Positions 22,764-32,717 of a stretch of DNA of 58,953 bases are shown piece after piece. This DNA is from Mikrocytos mackini. Taxonomy: Eukaryota > Endomyxa > Ascetosporea > Mikrocytida > Mikrocytiidae. The notes under the pieces were generated by a model. That model made no database searches. It was given only the letters and a program-made list of their open reading frames with translations, and was not told where the DNA came from. How positions within the stretch are numbered: the first letter of the stretch is position 1; each line of letters opens with the position of its first letter. The translations under genes and the position numbers were made by a program. The DNA is taken from positions 1 to 58,953 of the forward strand of contig JASNJN010000380.1 in NCBI GenBank assembly GCA_030180075.1, given 5' to 3'.

Positions 22764-24789
22764 ATGACATTTAAACGTACAAGGATGGATCAAGGCGAAA
22801 CATGTAATCCAACTCTTAACTTGTTGCTTAAATCTTCAGATGAAGATATGAATAGTTTAGACGAGGCATTTGAAGAAAGCAATGACGATCCAGATTATCT
22901 CCCTAGTTCCGAATTATGCGCGTTTCCTTGTGATGTTATGGAAGAAATAGAAGAGGCGGATGTTTCGTTTGATGTAGAAGATAATATGAATGAAGATTTC
23001 GCAGTACAACGTTCCAGAACTGTACAAACCCTCACAGAATACAATAGAAAGTTTGAGTTTCTACCTAAATCTGCTGAATCTATGCCAAGAAACATTTCAG
23101 CCTTCGACATTCTACGTTGTTTTATTGATGACGATCTGATGAATTCAATTATAACCTCAACGAATATGTATGCTACCAGAAATGAAATATCTGTTAACGA
23201 AGGTTCTGTATTGGTTTCAAAAGGCGATACTTCTTCTTTGGGTGCCGTGATTTGATAGAAACAAACAATATTGGCCGTGTTGTAAGTGACAAAGAAGATA
23301 ACTTCAATGTTCTGTCAGAATTGGATCCGAATGAAAAAGACGATGAGCATGATGTTGTTGAATTAGGCTTGGTGGACAATATTCAAACAGTAAGTAGGTG
23401 TAGGGCTATGGGAATGAATGGCTCGATCCTAAACCCGGATGATAATCCAAATACGGATGTAAGAAAGTGTAGTGGGATGCCAGGTAGTGAAACAACCCGG
23501 AATTCATTCGAATCATCTTCCTCGCCCCGTTGTGAGAGTAGATCGTGGGAGAACGTCTGTGAACGCGATATTTGGCTGTTTGTTGCTTTAAAACTTTATA
23601 TGGGATTAGTAAAAATGCCTTCTCTTAAGGATTACTGGAATAAAAATGGTTTGTATTCCAATACTTTTGTAAGTTCTATAATGAGCAGAACACGTTTTGA
23701 ATCAATATGGAGAAATCTCCATTTTAACGACAATTAAACTGCAACGGCAAACAAGAGATTAAAGAATCTAGAATATATCATACAACATTTAAATCGAAGA
23801 TTTGCCGAGTGTATGACCCCAAAGAATATAATCGTAGTTGACGAAAGTATGATCGGGTGGAAAGGCCGACTACGATTCCGACAATACTTGCCGGGCAAAT
23901 CTCACAAGTATGGCGTGAAATTGTTTAAACTAGCGGACATAACCGGATACGTATTGTCATTTATTGTCTATACCAGGAAAGAAACTGTAGGGACAAATAA
24001 AGTAACAACACCATTAGAAGTCGTTAAAGAGCTTACAAAGAACTAAATGAATCAGGGCTTTACGCTGGTAACGGATAATTATTATTCGGATTTAAATCTG
24101 GCTAATTTTTGTCCTACAAATGGAACTAACTTTCTTGGTACTTTAAGAAGGAATAAGAAATTTTTGCCTGAAGTGTTTAAACTTAGAAAACTAAAAGCAG
24201 GAGAAGTTTTCTCTATGAAGAATAAAGACGGGGTCACTATATTGAAATGGAAAGATAAAAGGGAAGTTTTATTAATGTGTACTTACATTGATGGCACGAA
24301 GATAGAATCGCGAAATAAATACAACCCGGAGTTGATGAAAACCAAACCACTCGTGGTATATGAATACAATAAGTCAAAGTTCGGAGTTGATTTATCCGAC
24401 CAATTGGTTGCTTATCATGATGTGTCGCGACGTGGTGCTAAATGGGATAGAAAAATGGCAATATATTTACTACTAAATACAACCATTGCAAATAGTTATC
24501 TAATAGCCAAAAAACAAAATACTAATCTTACAATGAAAAGTTTCAAAGAAGAAATTATTAAAACGATAGTTAATAAATATAAAAACAAAAAATAAATAAG
24601 AACAGAAACAAACATATTCTTGTAAAAAGTAAAACAACAAGAAAAAGGTGCTTTAAATGTTATAATAAATATGCAAAGGACAGGATAAAAAACAAAGATA
24701 TAAAAAGTGAAACTAAGTATTCGACATATTGTAAAGGATGTTCGGAAGATTATTATTATTGCCTTCCTTGTTTTTTTTCAATTCCATAA
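22764..24789 (+). pseudogene. piggyBac-family transposase pseudogene 2
   Basis: Acidic N-terminus, then FDILRCFIDDDLMNSIITSTNMYA, then WENVCERDIWLFVALKLYMG and SRTRFESIWRNLHFNDN, the standard N-terminal piggyBac blocks. The catalytic Asp motifs are VVDESMIGWKG (about 23835), LVTDNYYSD (about 24070) and VDLSDQLVAYH (about 24390). A cysteine-rich finger (CFKCY...CKGC...CLPC) ends at 24789. Damage: a frameshift near 23245, in-frame TAA at 23735 and 24044, and a frameshift in an A-run near 24590. Otherwise it is nearly full length, so decay is recent compared with the copy at 2.6-4.5 kb. Not active as written. Confidence 0.9.
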
Positions 24790-25878
24790 GATTGAAATAA
24801 TTCAAGATGACAAAGTCAACGAAGAGTCCATAAATACAAATGAGGAATCTGATGATTGGATTGTTGATGATAATTAAATAAGCGGATAATAAATAATCGA
24901 ATAAATAGTTTCTAAATTTTAAAGATTTGAATTTAAGTTATATATACTACAACAATTAATCTCCATTTTCTTAAATTTATTCGATTGTTTTATATCTAAA
25001 ATGGATACATTTTACATGGTTTAGTCGTAATATATTTTAAATTTATATTTTATTGAATATAAATATCTGACTACAGCCCAGCATCGATAAATTTACAAAG
25101 CTCCGATTTCTCGAACGATTTTTTTATTACAAGTGATTTTGAATTTTGTCATGATTCTAGCTTACATTCTCCGAGTTGTAGCATTACTTGGGCTTCGTAT
25201 TTATGATTTTAGACCAAATTGATTATCCTCATTAGTTATTTTAAAAATATAATTTTAAAATAGCAATAAAATAAGATATTAAATAAATAATCTTTAAATA
25301 TATTTATTTAATGGCCCAAACAAGAAATTATGCTTAAAGATCATCCGAAATTACATTTTAATGCTTTAACACTAAAAAATAATTTTGTTTATAGAATGCT
25401 GCATTTTATTATTTAAATCTATAAGTTTGTATTACATATTTACCCTACTTAGTTTGACCTCTGATTCGAGTCGAGTGAAAACTCTAATCGCTATAAGGAC
25501 AGAATTTTCGAAATTGGCAAATGAATATTATATACGTTCTTTAATTTTAAAATAGATAGTAAGAACATAACAAATTTTATTTTGTAAAGGTTATTAACGA
25601 CAAAAATTTTATGCTTTTATACTAGACTCTAATTCTTTTGATTTATTCCTATATGAACATAATAGGCGTTTCGGTTGTATTTAAGGCTATATTCTACATG
25701 AAATCTCAAATAAAGATATTTTGCTAGAATATATTTTATAAAACTAAAATCAGAGCAAGTATAAATTTTATCAATTATTTTTGGAATTTTGATTGATGGA
25801 TTTATATTCTATTTTAATTTTTAGATAATATTTATTGGGAACAGGTCAGACAATATGCACAATTGGATAATTACAGAT
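24790..25878. other. AT-rich intergenic DNA, no gene seen
   Basis: Very AT-rich, no frame with a domain and no RNA gene recognised. Confidence 0.5.
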
Positions 25879-26223
25879 CAGAGATTGGACACTTGCAAAA
25901 CGTACGAATATTCGAAGCATGAGTTTCCAAGGAAACGAATATTCGAATAATCTTCAGAATTTTCAAATGTCTTTATATACTGAAAATTTCAAAATAAATT
26001 TATTTTAAATATTGATTTCGCCATTCTGGTTTTAAAATCTAAATTTTACATAAATTTTTTTCCAAAGTTAATTTTTATNATNTAATTTTTTCAATTCAAA
26101 AAATCGACGAATATTCGAATTTTTTTTGAAATTTTCGCAAAATTTGAAATTATTTTCAAAAATCTTCGGAAAACGAATACCAGAAATCCGATTTTTGACG
26201 AATATTCGTTTGTCCAATCTCTA
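25879..26223. mobile_element. hAT-like MITE with CGAATATTCG palindromes
   Basis: The ends are CAGAGATTGGACA on the left and TGTCCAATCTCTA on the right, an inverted pair. CGAATATTCG palindromes recur just inside both ends (near 25905, 25938, 26106 and 26198). YAGAG termini with GAATATTC-rich subterminal regions fit hAT elements. The flanking 8-mers do not match, so the target duplication has decayed or the border is off by a few bases. Two ambiguous bases (26079, 26082) lie inside. Confidence 0.6.
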
Positions 26224-26879
26224 TTCTTAATTAGCCCAAAGGCCCTTCTTTTATCTCGCCAATAGCTTGCATTGGGATTAAACATCTGAATGATTATTAA
26301 ATATATAACTTGTTTATAAACCCATTTAATTTGTATAAGTCTTGTAATTATTGTATTAAAATGTTTATTATAGAGACAGGCCGATAATAGTTTCTGTTCA
26401 ATATTACGTTATATATGAATATGTCAATGCAGGTTGTGTTTTAGCCTCTATAAAGACTGAATTAACATATATAATATATTTATTTCGTATAGAAACATAT
26501 CGATATTTATCTTGAATGTTAATTTTTGTTTCATTCTTTAATAATATTTCGAAAAATAAATATTTTAAAAATTTGATATTTATTTATACAAAATCTTTGC
26601 TATGTTTGTTGTTAACGCAATATTTATATTAATATATATTTTTAGTGTCTTATTTGACATTTTAGGCCGTTTTGAAACGATGTATGCTAATTTTCTTAGA
26701 TTTTCAAAATTTATTTTCCATTTTTAGTGTGTTTAAGTCATTTACGAAAAATAGTCATTTTCAATATTCATGGGTAAGCCTCTTTGAAGGTTTTTACCAT
26801 CCAAATACGCGTATTCATTGCCTAAGAACTAACATATAAAATAGTACTTTAAGTCATTTGGGTTGCCCTACTTATCTAT
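26224..26879. other. AT-rich intergenic DNA with one transposon-end motif
   Basis: No gene. At about 26858-26873 CATTTGGGTTGCCCTA is the exact reverse complement of TAGGGCAACCCAAATG at about 4515-4530, a probable shared hAT-type terminus whose partner end was not found at either place. Confidence 0.45.
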
Positions 26880-27750
26880 TTTGACGAATAGGTCACAAAT
26901 TGCTATATCCTTCAATAGTTCCCATTATAAATTGAGTTTATATACTCATTTGTCTGTATTTTCTAAACCTCTCTCTGATTTCATCAGAAACTGGGTTTTA
27001 TTTTCGAAACTCTACTTAAACCCCTCCCTGTTTCAATTATAAGGGTGCCATAAATGGTTGTTATCTACCAAGGCCTTTTAAGGTTTAAGTAAGCAAATGG
27101 CATGTTCCATTTGTACCTTTTGCAACTTGTGCCCCTTTATAGGAGGCAGGGCTTTGTTGCGACTCGTGTACAGAACATGTCATTTTTGGTAAGTTAACTT
27201 TCCAATTTCAGGATTTATCTGGGAAATGCTTTATGCTGCCCTATTAATTAGAGTATTAAGCACATGTGCATAACTATTGTTTTAAGGCATGTGTTGCCAT
27301 TATTAAAAGCTTGGCCTTCTTGAAAAGCCTTTAAATGCTTTTCGGACCAACTTACTGTTTCAGAAATAACAGTGTTTCAAAAATAGACTCACCTGTATTG
27401 GTGATGTTCAATCCATATAAAAACATAACATGTTTAATAAAATTAATCACGCATTGTGATTTGACGGTTTTTGACATTTGGATACATTCCACTCAGCCCT
27501 TTCCTATAAGGGTCATAGACCCTCGCGTTTTAGCGTTTACGGGCTGGTAGTTGTTATGCCATTCTGGATTCGTGGAGCCGTTGGGCCCCTCTGTTTTCCA
27601 GGCTACTACGGTTCGACCGAGTTCGAACCTGCTTCAACCGGTTTAGGCCTTTCGCCCGACATTGACCCTAGCCCTTTTACGGTGGGGTTTCCTGGTGTGA
27701 CGGTATTTTAACCTTTCGGTTTTTTTGGGAAATTTAAAATTCCCTGTATT
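26880..27750 (+). repeat. Dispersed structured repeat family, copy B (diverged)
   Basis: Same order as copies A and C: a hairpin (GGCCTT...AAAAGCC near 27310-27330), two GTTTCARAAATAR motifs (27357-27387), and a G+C-rich 3' module containing GGTTTAGGCCTTTCGC, GACCCTAGCCC and TTACGGTGGGG (27635-27690), ending in GGGAAATTTAAAATT. The hairpin bases differ from copies A and C but still pair. The frames that cross it are not protein-like. Confidence 0.55.
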
Positions 27751-27851
27751 ATGTTTTATTCATTATATTATTGTTTAAAATTCTAGTATCGAAGCATGAT
27801 GTTGGTAATTAAAAAATTACCAAATCACCGCCATTACAGGTAATACCAGTA

Positions 27852-28447
27852 CAGTCAAACCTCGATAAATGTTACAAATTTTCTAAGATTTACACACGTA
27901 AGATTTACAAAAACACCTATTTTCGACGATTTTCCGAAAATTATTTTTCGGGAAATGACCTAATAATTACCAAACTGTGCATAATTTATGTGAACTTGAC
28001 TCAATAAGTATTAATTAAGTGCTAAGATAGCATAGAAATTCATTTATCAAAATTTGGAAAATAATTTTTTTCGTAAGATTTACACTCGGATAAAATTTAT
28101 TTTATCGAAAATATTCCAACGAAAAATCTTGATTCGATGTTCCAGGTATAATATGGCTTTAAATAGAAGTGTTAGAATCAATTTAGAACCTCTGGTCATA
28201 AAATGTATAAGTTTTCAATGATTGCAAAATCATGAAAATTTTGTCATTTATGCTCTTGAAGAAATAAAAATTTATCATAATTTTGAGATCCATTGATTAC
28301 ATCTGTTTTATAATTGAGAAATACATAAAATATTCATTTATGATTTTCCAAAAATTCAGGTTGTACTGCGACAAAATCCAAAACTACTCGTAAGATTTAC
28401 AAAACATGCAGAAAAACGGAACTTTGTAATTTTATCGAGGTTTGACT
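27852..28447. mobile_element. pogo/Tigger-type MITE, 596 bp, TA TSD
   Basis: Left end CAGTCAAACCTCGATAAA, right end ...TTTATCGAGGTTTGACT, flanked by TA on both sides (27850-27851, 28448-28449). CAGTCAAACCTCGATA is a classic pogo/Tigger-like terminus of the Tc1/mariner superfamily. Several GTAAGATTTACA words lie inside. Non-coding, hence non-autonomous. It ends about 60 bases before a separate Tc1 element begins. Confidence 0.8.
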
Positions 28448-29297
28448 TATAAAGAAAATATAGAAATTATCAAATACATAATTTAGTGAAAATGTACAAC
28501 ATACATACAGTCCGTTTCGCTTTTTTTGGGACACCTGTTTTATTCAAAATAAAGTTTGTTTGCTTGTAATTTTTATTTTAAAAATGTGCATTATTTTTGT
28601 TGAATGATTCCACAAAAAATATATTATATATTTTACTCAAAATTATGTTAAACCAATTTTACATTTGAACATAAAAGTTACTGTTTCATTTTTTAAGGGA
28701 CAATAAAAAACATCAAAATAATTTATAAAATCTAAATATTATAATTTTAATTGCTTTGTAAACGTTAATAAAGATATTTTAATTATTTATTCTATCGCAT
28801 GATCTTTATAATTTGTAATTTTGAACTTTACATTTATTTCTCGGGTTCTTCTTATAATTGGAATGGAAAGGCTTTGATGTATATTTTTAACTTCTATAAT
28901 CCAATGAAGTTATTTCCTGATCAATCCCTCATACACAAGTGTATAATTTCTACATATATAGTTTATTATATATCATATCGCATATATAAAAACTGTATTG
29001 TTTCTATACGTATCCCCCTCATAAATTTAACATTTTTGTTGGTAAGCTTGCTGTAACATGGCTCAATTATTCTAATTAATAATTGACCAACATCATATCT
29101 CCTAAATAGTCGTTGTTTGTGATGTTTGGAAGAAATTAGAAAATAACTAAATTTGCCGGAATCTGATCTATACACAATATGTGTGATGTTGGAAGCTTTA
29201 TTGATGTATTACACTCTGTCCTAGAACCAGAGATCCATCTACAGAAGCTGGAAGTAGACTCCATGTGAAAAGATTTTTAATACACTTCATTCTTTAA

Positions 29298-29915
29298 CAC
29301 TTTCTGTACGGAGCACTTTTTTTGAAATTTTTTTACATATTATTAACGTATGATGTTTATATATACAAAATATATTTTTGGTTGTCTTAAAACTGACTTT
29401 ATCAAAAATAATCCTAGCAAATTTTATAAATTTTTAATTTTTCAAAATTTTGTTAATTTCAAAAACATAATTGTGTTATATGTTGATTTGTTGTTACACA
29501 CTAATTTTTGATGAGTAAAAACACCTGTAAGTTCCATTATTTTTTAAATCTTATAGTGGGAAAATAACTTTTGAAAATAAAAACTTATATTTTTGGGAAA
29601 AGCTGAGGGGGTTATGAAGACTAAAACTGAACATGATTCAATTTAATAGCGTTTAATCGGTGTTTCTAGATCTTATATCGATTCTAATAGATGTTATACA
29701 TTTTGGTATAAAATGCAAAAAATTTAGCAAAAAACCATCTTACATGTCGTTAATTTCTTTATAATTTATAAAATGACACTTTGATACATAATTGCAATAG
29801 ATAATTAATTATTGGTTCGTTTTATGGCGATTATTCACAAGGCCTCTATAGAGGCCCTTCGTACAGAACGTCTTTTTTTTCATGGCCTCTATAGAGGCCC
29901 TCCGTACAGAAAGTG
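29298..29915. mobile_element. piggyBac-type MITE, TTAA TSD, nested in Tc1
   Basis: Perfect 14-bp inverted ends CACTTTCTGTACGG / CCGTACAGAAAGTG, each flanked by TTAA (29294-29297, 29916-29919), the piggyBac target site. The right end carries a tandem subterminal duplication: GGCCTCTATAGAGGCC, itself a perfect 16-bp palindrome, at 29841-29856 and 29884-29899, each followed by CCnnCGTACAGAA. No coding capacity. It inserted into the Tc1 element at 28508-31492 and is therefore younger. Confidence 0.88.
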
Positions 29916-30216
29916 TTAAGGTGTTGTACTAGCTCTAGAGAAAACGTTCTTTCATTTTATTGTTATGGAAGGAAGAAGGAGTTGGTATAGATTTCATCTT
30001 TTAAGTCTCTGTCAAACATTTCCTATATCGTTCAGAAAACATATCTGAACTTTTGAAAAAAATTAATTTTTAAAAAAATAGTTTGTATAAATATCGTTAC
30101 AGTACATAATTATAAGAAATATTCTATAATAATGAAATATAATAAATTTTAAAATATTATATTTCTTGGCGTGATATGTAGTCGCCGTTTAAGTTTTATT
30201 TTTTCAAATTTTAAAA

Positions 30217-31236
30217 ATGTCGCCAAAAATATTATCACTGAACCTTGCAACACAGGTAATTAAAACCTATAGGGAATAAAAATCTCTTAGGAAAACTGCC
30301 TAAAACTCAAAATATCTAAAACATCCGATTCCCGCTATCTCAACAACCCAGAAAAGAAGATCAAGAAACCTGTACAGAAAAAATTTACATCGCTTTCTGT
30401 GCAAACACAAAGGAGAATAAAGCGTTATTGCGGCAGAAACAAAGAATTCACTATTACTAATAAAATATCCACATTACAGATAAAAGGTTCTCGTTCTACA
30501 CTGCACAGATTCCTAAAAAGCGAAGGGTTTTTTGCACAGAAACAAAGTTGAAACGCCTTCCCTAACCCAAAAATCAAAACAAAATCATGTTAAATTCGCT
30601 TCTAGACATGTGAATGTTGAAGGATTACTTGAAAAGCTACTCTTTGCTGATGAAAAGTCATTTACAATATCAGGTTATACTATATATCCTAAAATTTGGT
30701 ATAAAAAGGACAGTAACATACACACCAGGAAAGTTAAAACAAGTATTTATTTTTAAAGACAAAGGATTTGATAGAAAAAGCGTAATGGTATGGGGGTCTG
30801 TCAATATTGAAGGATAACAGCAATTTATTTTCGTAGATGAAATGATTAATAGCGACGTCTATATTAAGCTCTTAGGTCAAGAAATTATTCCATACAACCT
30901 GAAATTATATAAAGGAAATAATTATTTCTTTGTGCAAGACAACGCACCATGCCACAAATCAAGAAAAACAACATCTTTTCTTGAAAAAATGAAAATGGAC
31001 GTTTTAGACTGCCCCCACATAGTCCAGACTTAAATCCGATTGAAAATGTCTGGGCTATACTTGCAAAGAAAGTTTATGAGAAAGATAAAACGTACAATAC
31101 AAAAAATGCTTTGAAAATGGCAATTAGACGTGAATGGGAGAATTTAGATAACGAAATGATGGGAAATTGTGTGAGTAATTTTAATGAAAGGTTAAGCCAA
31201 GTATTGGATTTAGATGGTGAAGTAACTAATTATTAA
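30217..31236 (+). pseudogene. Tc1/mariner transposase pseudogene
   Basis: Pieces in different frames follow Tc1 order. The helix-turn-helix part has RIKRYCGRNKEFTITNKIS and GSRSTLHRFLKSEGF. The first catalytic Asp is in KLLFADEKSF (about 30650). VMVWGSVNIEG follows, then the second Asp in FVQDNAPCHKSRK (about 30945) and the third acidic residue in SPDLNPIENVW (about 31035). At least four frameshifts or stops separate them (stop after about 20 codons, then near 30550, 30700, 30818 and 31015). The C-terminal 70 codons to TAA at 31234 are intact. Inactive as written; it belongs to the long-TIR element around it. Confidence 0.88.
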
Positions 31237-31587
31237 CGATTATAAAGCAATTAAAATTATAATATTTAGATTTTATAAATTATTTTGATGTTTTTTATTG
31301 TCCCTTAAAAATGAAACAGTAACTTTTATGTTCAAATGTAAAATTGGTTTAACATAATTTTCAGGAAAATGTATAATATATTTTTTGTGAAATCATTCAA
31401 CAAAAATAATGCACATTTTTAAAATAAAAATTACAAGCAAACAAACTTTATTTTGAATAAAACAGGTGTCCCAAAAAAAGTGAAACGGACTGTACAACAA
31501 GACCATTGTTTGACCACTATTCCACTTACAATCAAGTTCCCGTCAGTCCATAATTCATTAAATTCAATACAAATCACAAAAAATTAT

Positions 31588-31953
31588 TTAATCTGATGCT
31601 TTCGTTTTGTAGCCACATTTAGTACATGTGTAAAATACAGTTTGGCCTTCATCGGCCCCTCTAGTTTGGAATGTCGTGTATGTAGCTTTGTCATTTTTGC
31701 ATTTAGAACAAAAGTAATCAATAACTGCAGCTTTCACTTTTTCATCGGTTGTTGCTATTTCTTCTTTCATTAGATTGTATGAAAATGTCTGATTTAGTAG
31801 TCTTTCGGGAAGTTTTAATTCAAACTTTCCATTACATACTCCACAAACTACCACACCATCTGTGTCCATACTGCCATCTCCAATAAAAGCTTCACAGTTA
31901 TTACAGAACATAATTTCTCTGTTTACAATGTTTTCACTTTTCAGTTCTTGCAT
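31588..31953 (-). CDS. RPA12: RNA polymerase I subunit RPA12-like (two zinc ribbons)
   Basis: 121 residues, the usual RPA12 size. The N-terminal ribbon has C-x2-C (FCNNC) and C-x2-C (VCGVC). The C-terminal TFIIS-like ribbon has C-x2-C (FCSKC) and C-x2-C (YTCTKC), with QTRGADEGQTVFYTC between them. The acidic DE pair of that hairpin enters the polymerase active site and supports transcript cleavage. ADEGQTVFYTCTKCGY favours the Pol I subunit over Pol III RPC11 or TFIIS. The usual RSADE is RGADE here. In the nucleolus it would serve rRNA synthesis. Its ATG is only 12 bases from the divergent V-ATPase gene start. Confidence 0.85.
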   Translation of the reverse strand: MQELKSENIVNREIMFCNNCEAFIGDGSMDTDGVVVCGVCNGKFELKLPERLLNQTFSYNLMKEEIATTDEKVKAAVIDYFCSKCKNDKATYTTFQTRGADEGQTVFYTCTKCGYKTKASD

Positions 31954-31965
31954 TTTAACTTTTCA
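31954..31965. promoter_or_regulatory. 12-bp divergent intergenic spacer with TTAACTTTTCA
   Basis: The entire space between the ATG of RPA12 (-) and the ATG of the V-ATPase gene (+) is TTTAACTTTTCA. The same TTAACTTT(T)C word lies immediately upstream of RPN6 (AAATTAACTTTTCTAA-ATG) and of the GRK-like kinase (TTTTAACTTTCATTTGAGTA-ATG). It may be an initiator-like element at very short 5' untranslated regions. Inference only. Confidence 0.45.
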
Positions 31966-32508
31966 ATGTTTCTAAACTATTTTGAGGAAAAGACGATGAG
32001 ACTAATGACTATAGGACTCACTCAGCTAGGAGTGTTCCTTGGAGTTTCGCTGTCACTTATAGGAGCAGCGCTCGGGATATCAGGAACAGGTGTTTCGATA
32101 TTCCCGACAAGTTTTGGAAAGAAAAGAGCCAACATGACAAAACTACTGAACGTAATTTTATGTGAAATGTTGGCCATTTATGGGTTAATCATTGTATTTA
32201 TATTTAGAAGCACAGTGGCGAAGCTGAACAATATCCCTACTGGCCATGCCACCCTCTTAAGCGCTTCAGTTGGGATATTTGTAGCAGGCGCATCACTGGG
32301 ACTAATTAATCTGTTCACAGGAATTGGGCTGGGGAATTTGGGACACCTGAGTAATATCGCAGAGAATAAAGATAGTAGATATTTCAGTACTTTTATTATA
32401 CCACTTTGCTTTATCAGTGTTATACCTATTTATGGATTTGTAGTTGCGATTATGATATTCATGCCGATAACAGATATTGTAAAGAATGCGGAACTACTGA
32501 TTAAATAA
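31966..32508 (+). CDS. VMA16: V-type ATPase proteolipid subunit c''-like
   Basis: 180 residues from the first ATG, with four hydrophobic helices. The pattern GxxxGISGTGVSIF, then LLNVILCEMLAIYGLII, matches proteolipid c'': the Glu in CEMLAIYG is the proton-carrying residue that is essential in yeast Vma16. The second proteolipid repeat (GIFVAGASLGLINLFTGIGLGNLG) is present, but the later Glu position reads FIIPLCF, so the second carboxylate is lost; in yeast that one is dispensable. The extra N-terminal helix of yeast c'' is absent. The protein belongs in the membrane rotor that acidifies vacuoles. It starts 12 bases from RPA12 and converges on RPN6. Confidence 0.8.
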   Translation: MFLNYFEEKTMRLMTIGLTQLGVFLGVSLSLIGAALGISGTGVSIFPTSFGKKRANMTKLLNVILCEMLAIYGLIIVFIFRSTVAKLNNIPTGHATLLSASVGIFVAGASLGLINLFTGIGLGNLGHLSNIAENKDSRYFSTFIIPLCFISVIPIYGFVVAIMIFMPITDIVKNAELLIK

Positions 32509-32717
32509 ATATTCATGTATTATATTTTCATGAAATAATAAAATAAATAACACATACTATTTTTAATTAGAATTAGTTAGCATGTAAATTTCACGAAACT
32601 TTATTCAGAAATATTTAAAACTTACCAGTATTATAAACAAACAAAATACAATCTCACATTTGGCATTGCAATGTTTTGAACCATAAAATTAAAGTTCGTC
32701 AATATATTTTCATATTA

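Larger units (their letters stand above)
28508..31492 (+). mobile_element. Tc1-type element with ~262-bp terminal inverted repeats
   Basis: Both ends read CAGTCCGTTTCGCTTTTTTT / CAGTCCGTTTCACTTTTTTT inward and are flanked by TA (28506-28507, 31493-31494). The inverted identity continues for about 262 bases: 28508-28770 against 31231-31492. The right arm begins at the transposase stop codon, so the left arm is an inverted duplicate of the 3' untranslated end. Inside are a broken transposase (30217-31236) and a nested piggyBac-type MITE (29298-29915). It could be one long-TIR element or two truncated head-to-head copies; single TA duplications at both ends favour one element. Confidence 0.8.

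Noticed and set aside
22764-24789. Recoded stop codons, because TAA interrupts otherwise good frames in piggyBac 2, MULE 2 and the Merlin gene
   Set aside because: TGA, TAG and frameshifts also occur in the transposons, and the host genes (myosin, kinase, RPN6) contain no in-frame stops, so ordinary decay under the standard code is simpler.
27595-27640. tRNA-like B-box word (GTTCGAACC) in structured repeat copy B
   Set aside because: No cloverleaf could be folded around it, and copies A and C do not keep the word in the same form, so a tRNA gene or tRNA-derived SINE is not supported.
31948-31965. Upstream extension of the V-ATPase frame overlapping the RPA12 start
   Set aside because: It would begin with TTG; the first ATG at 31966 preserves the full proteolipid domain.
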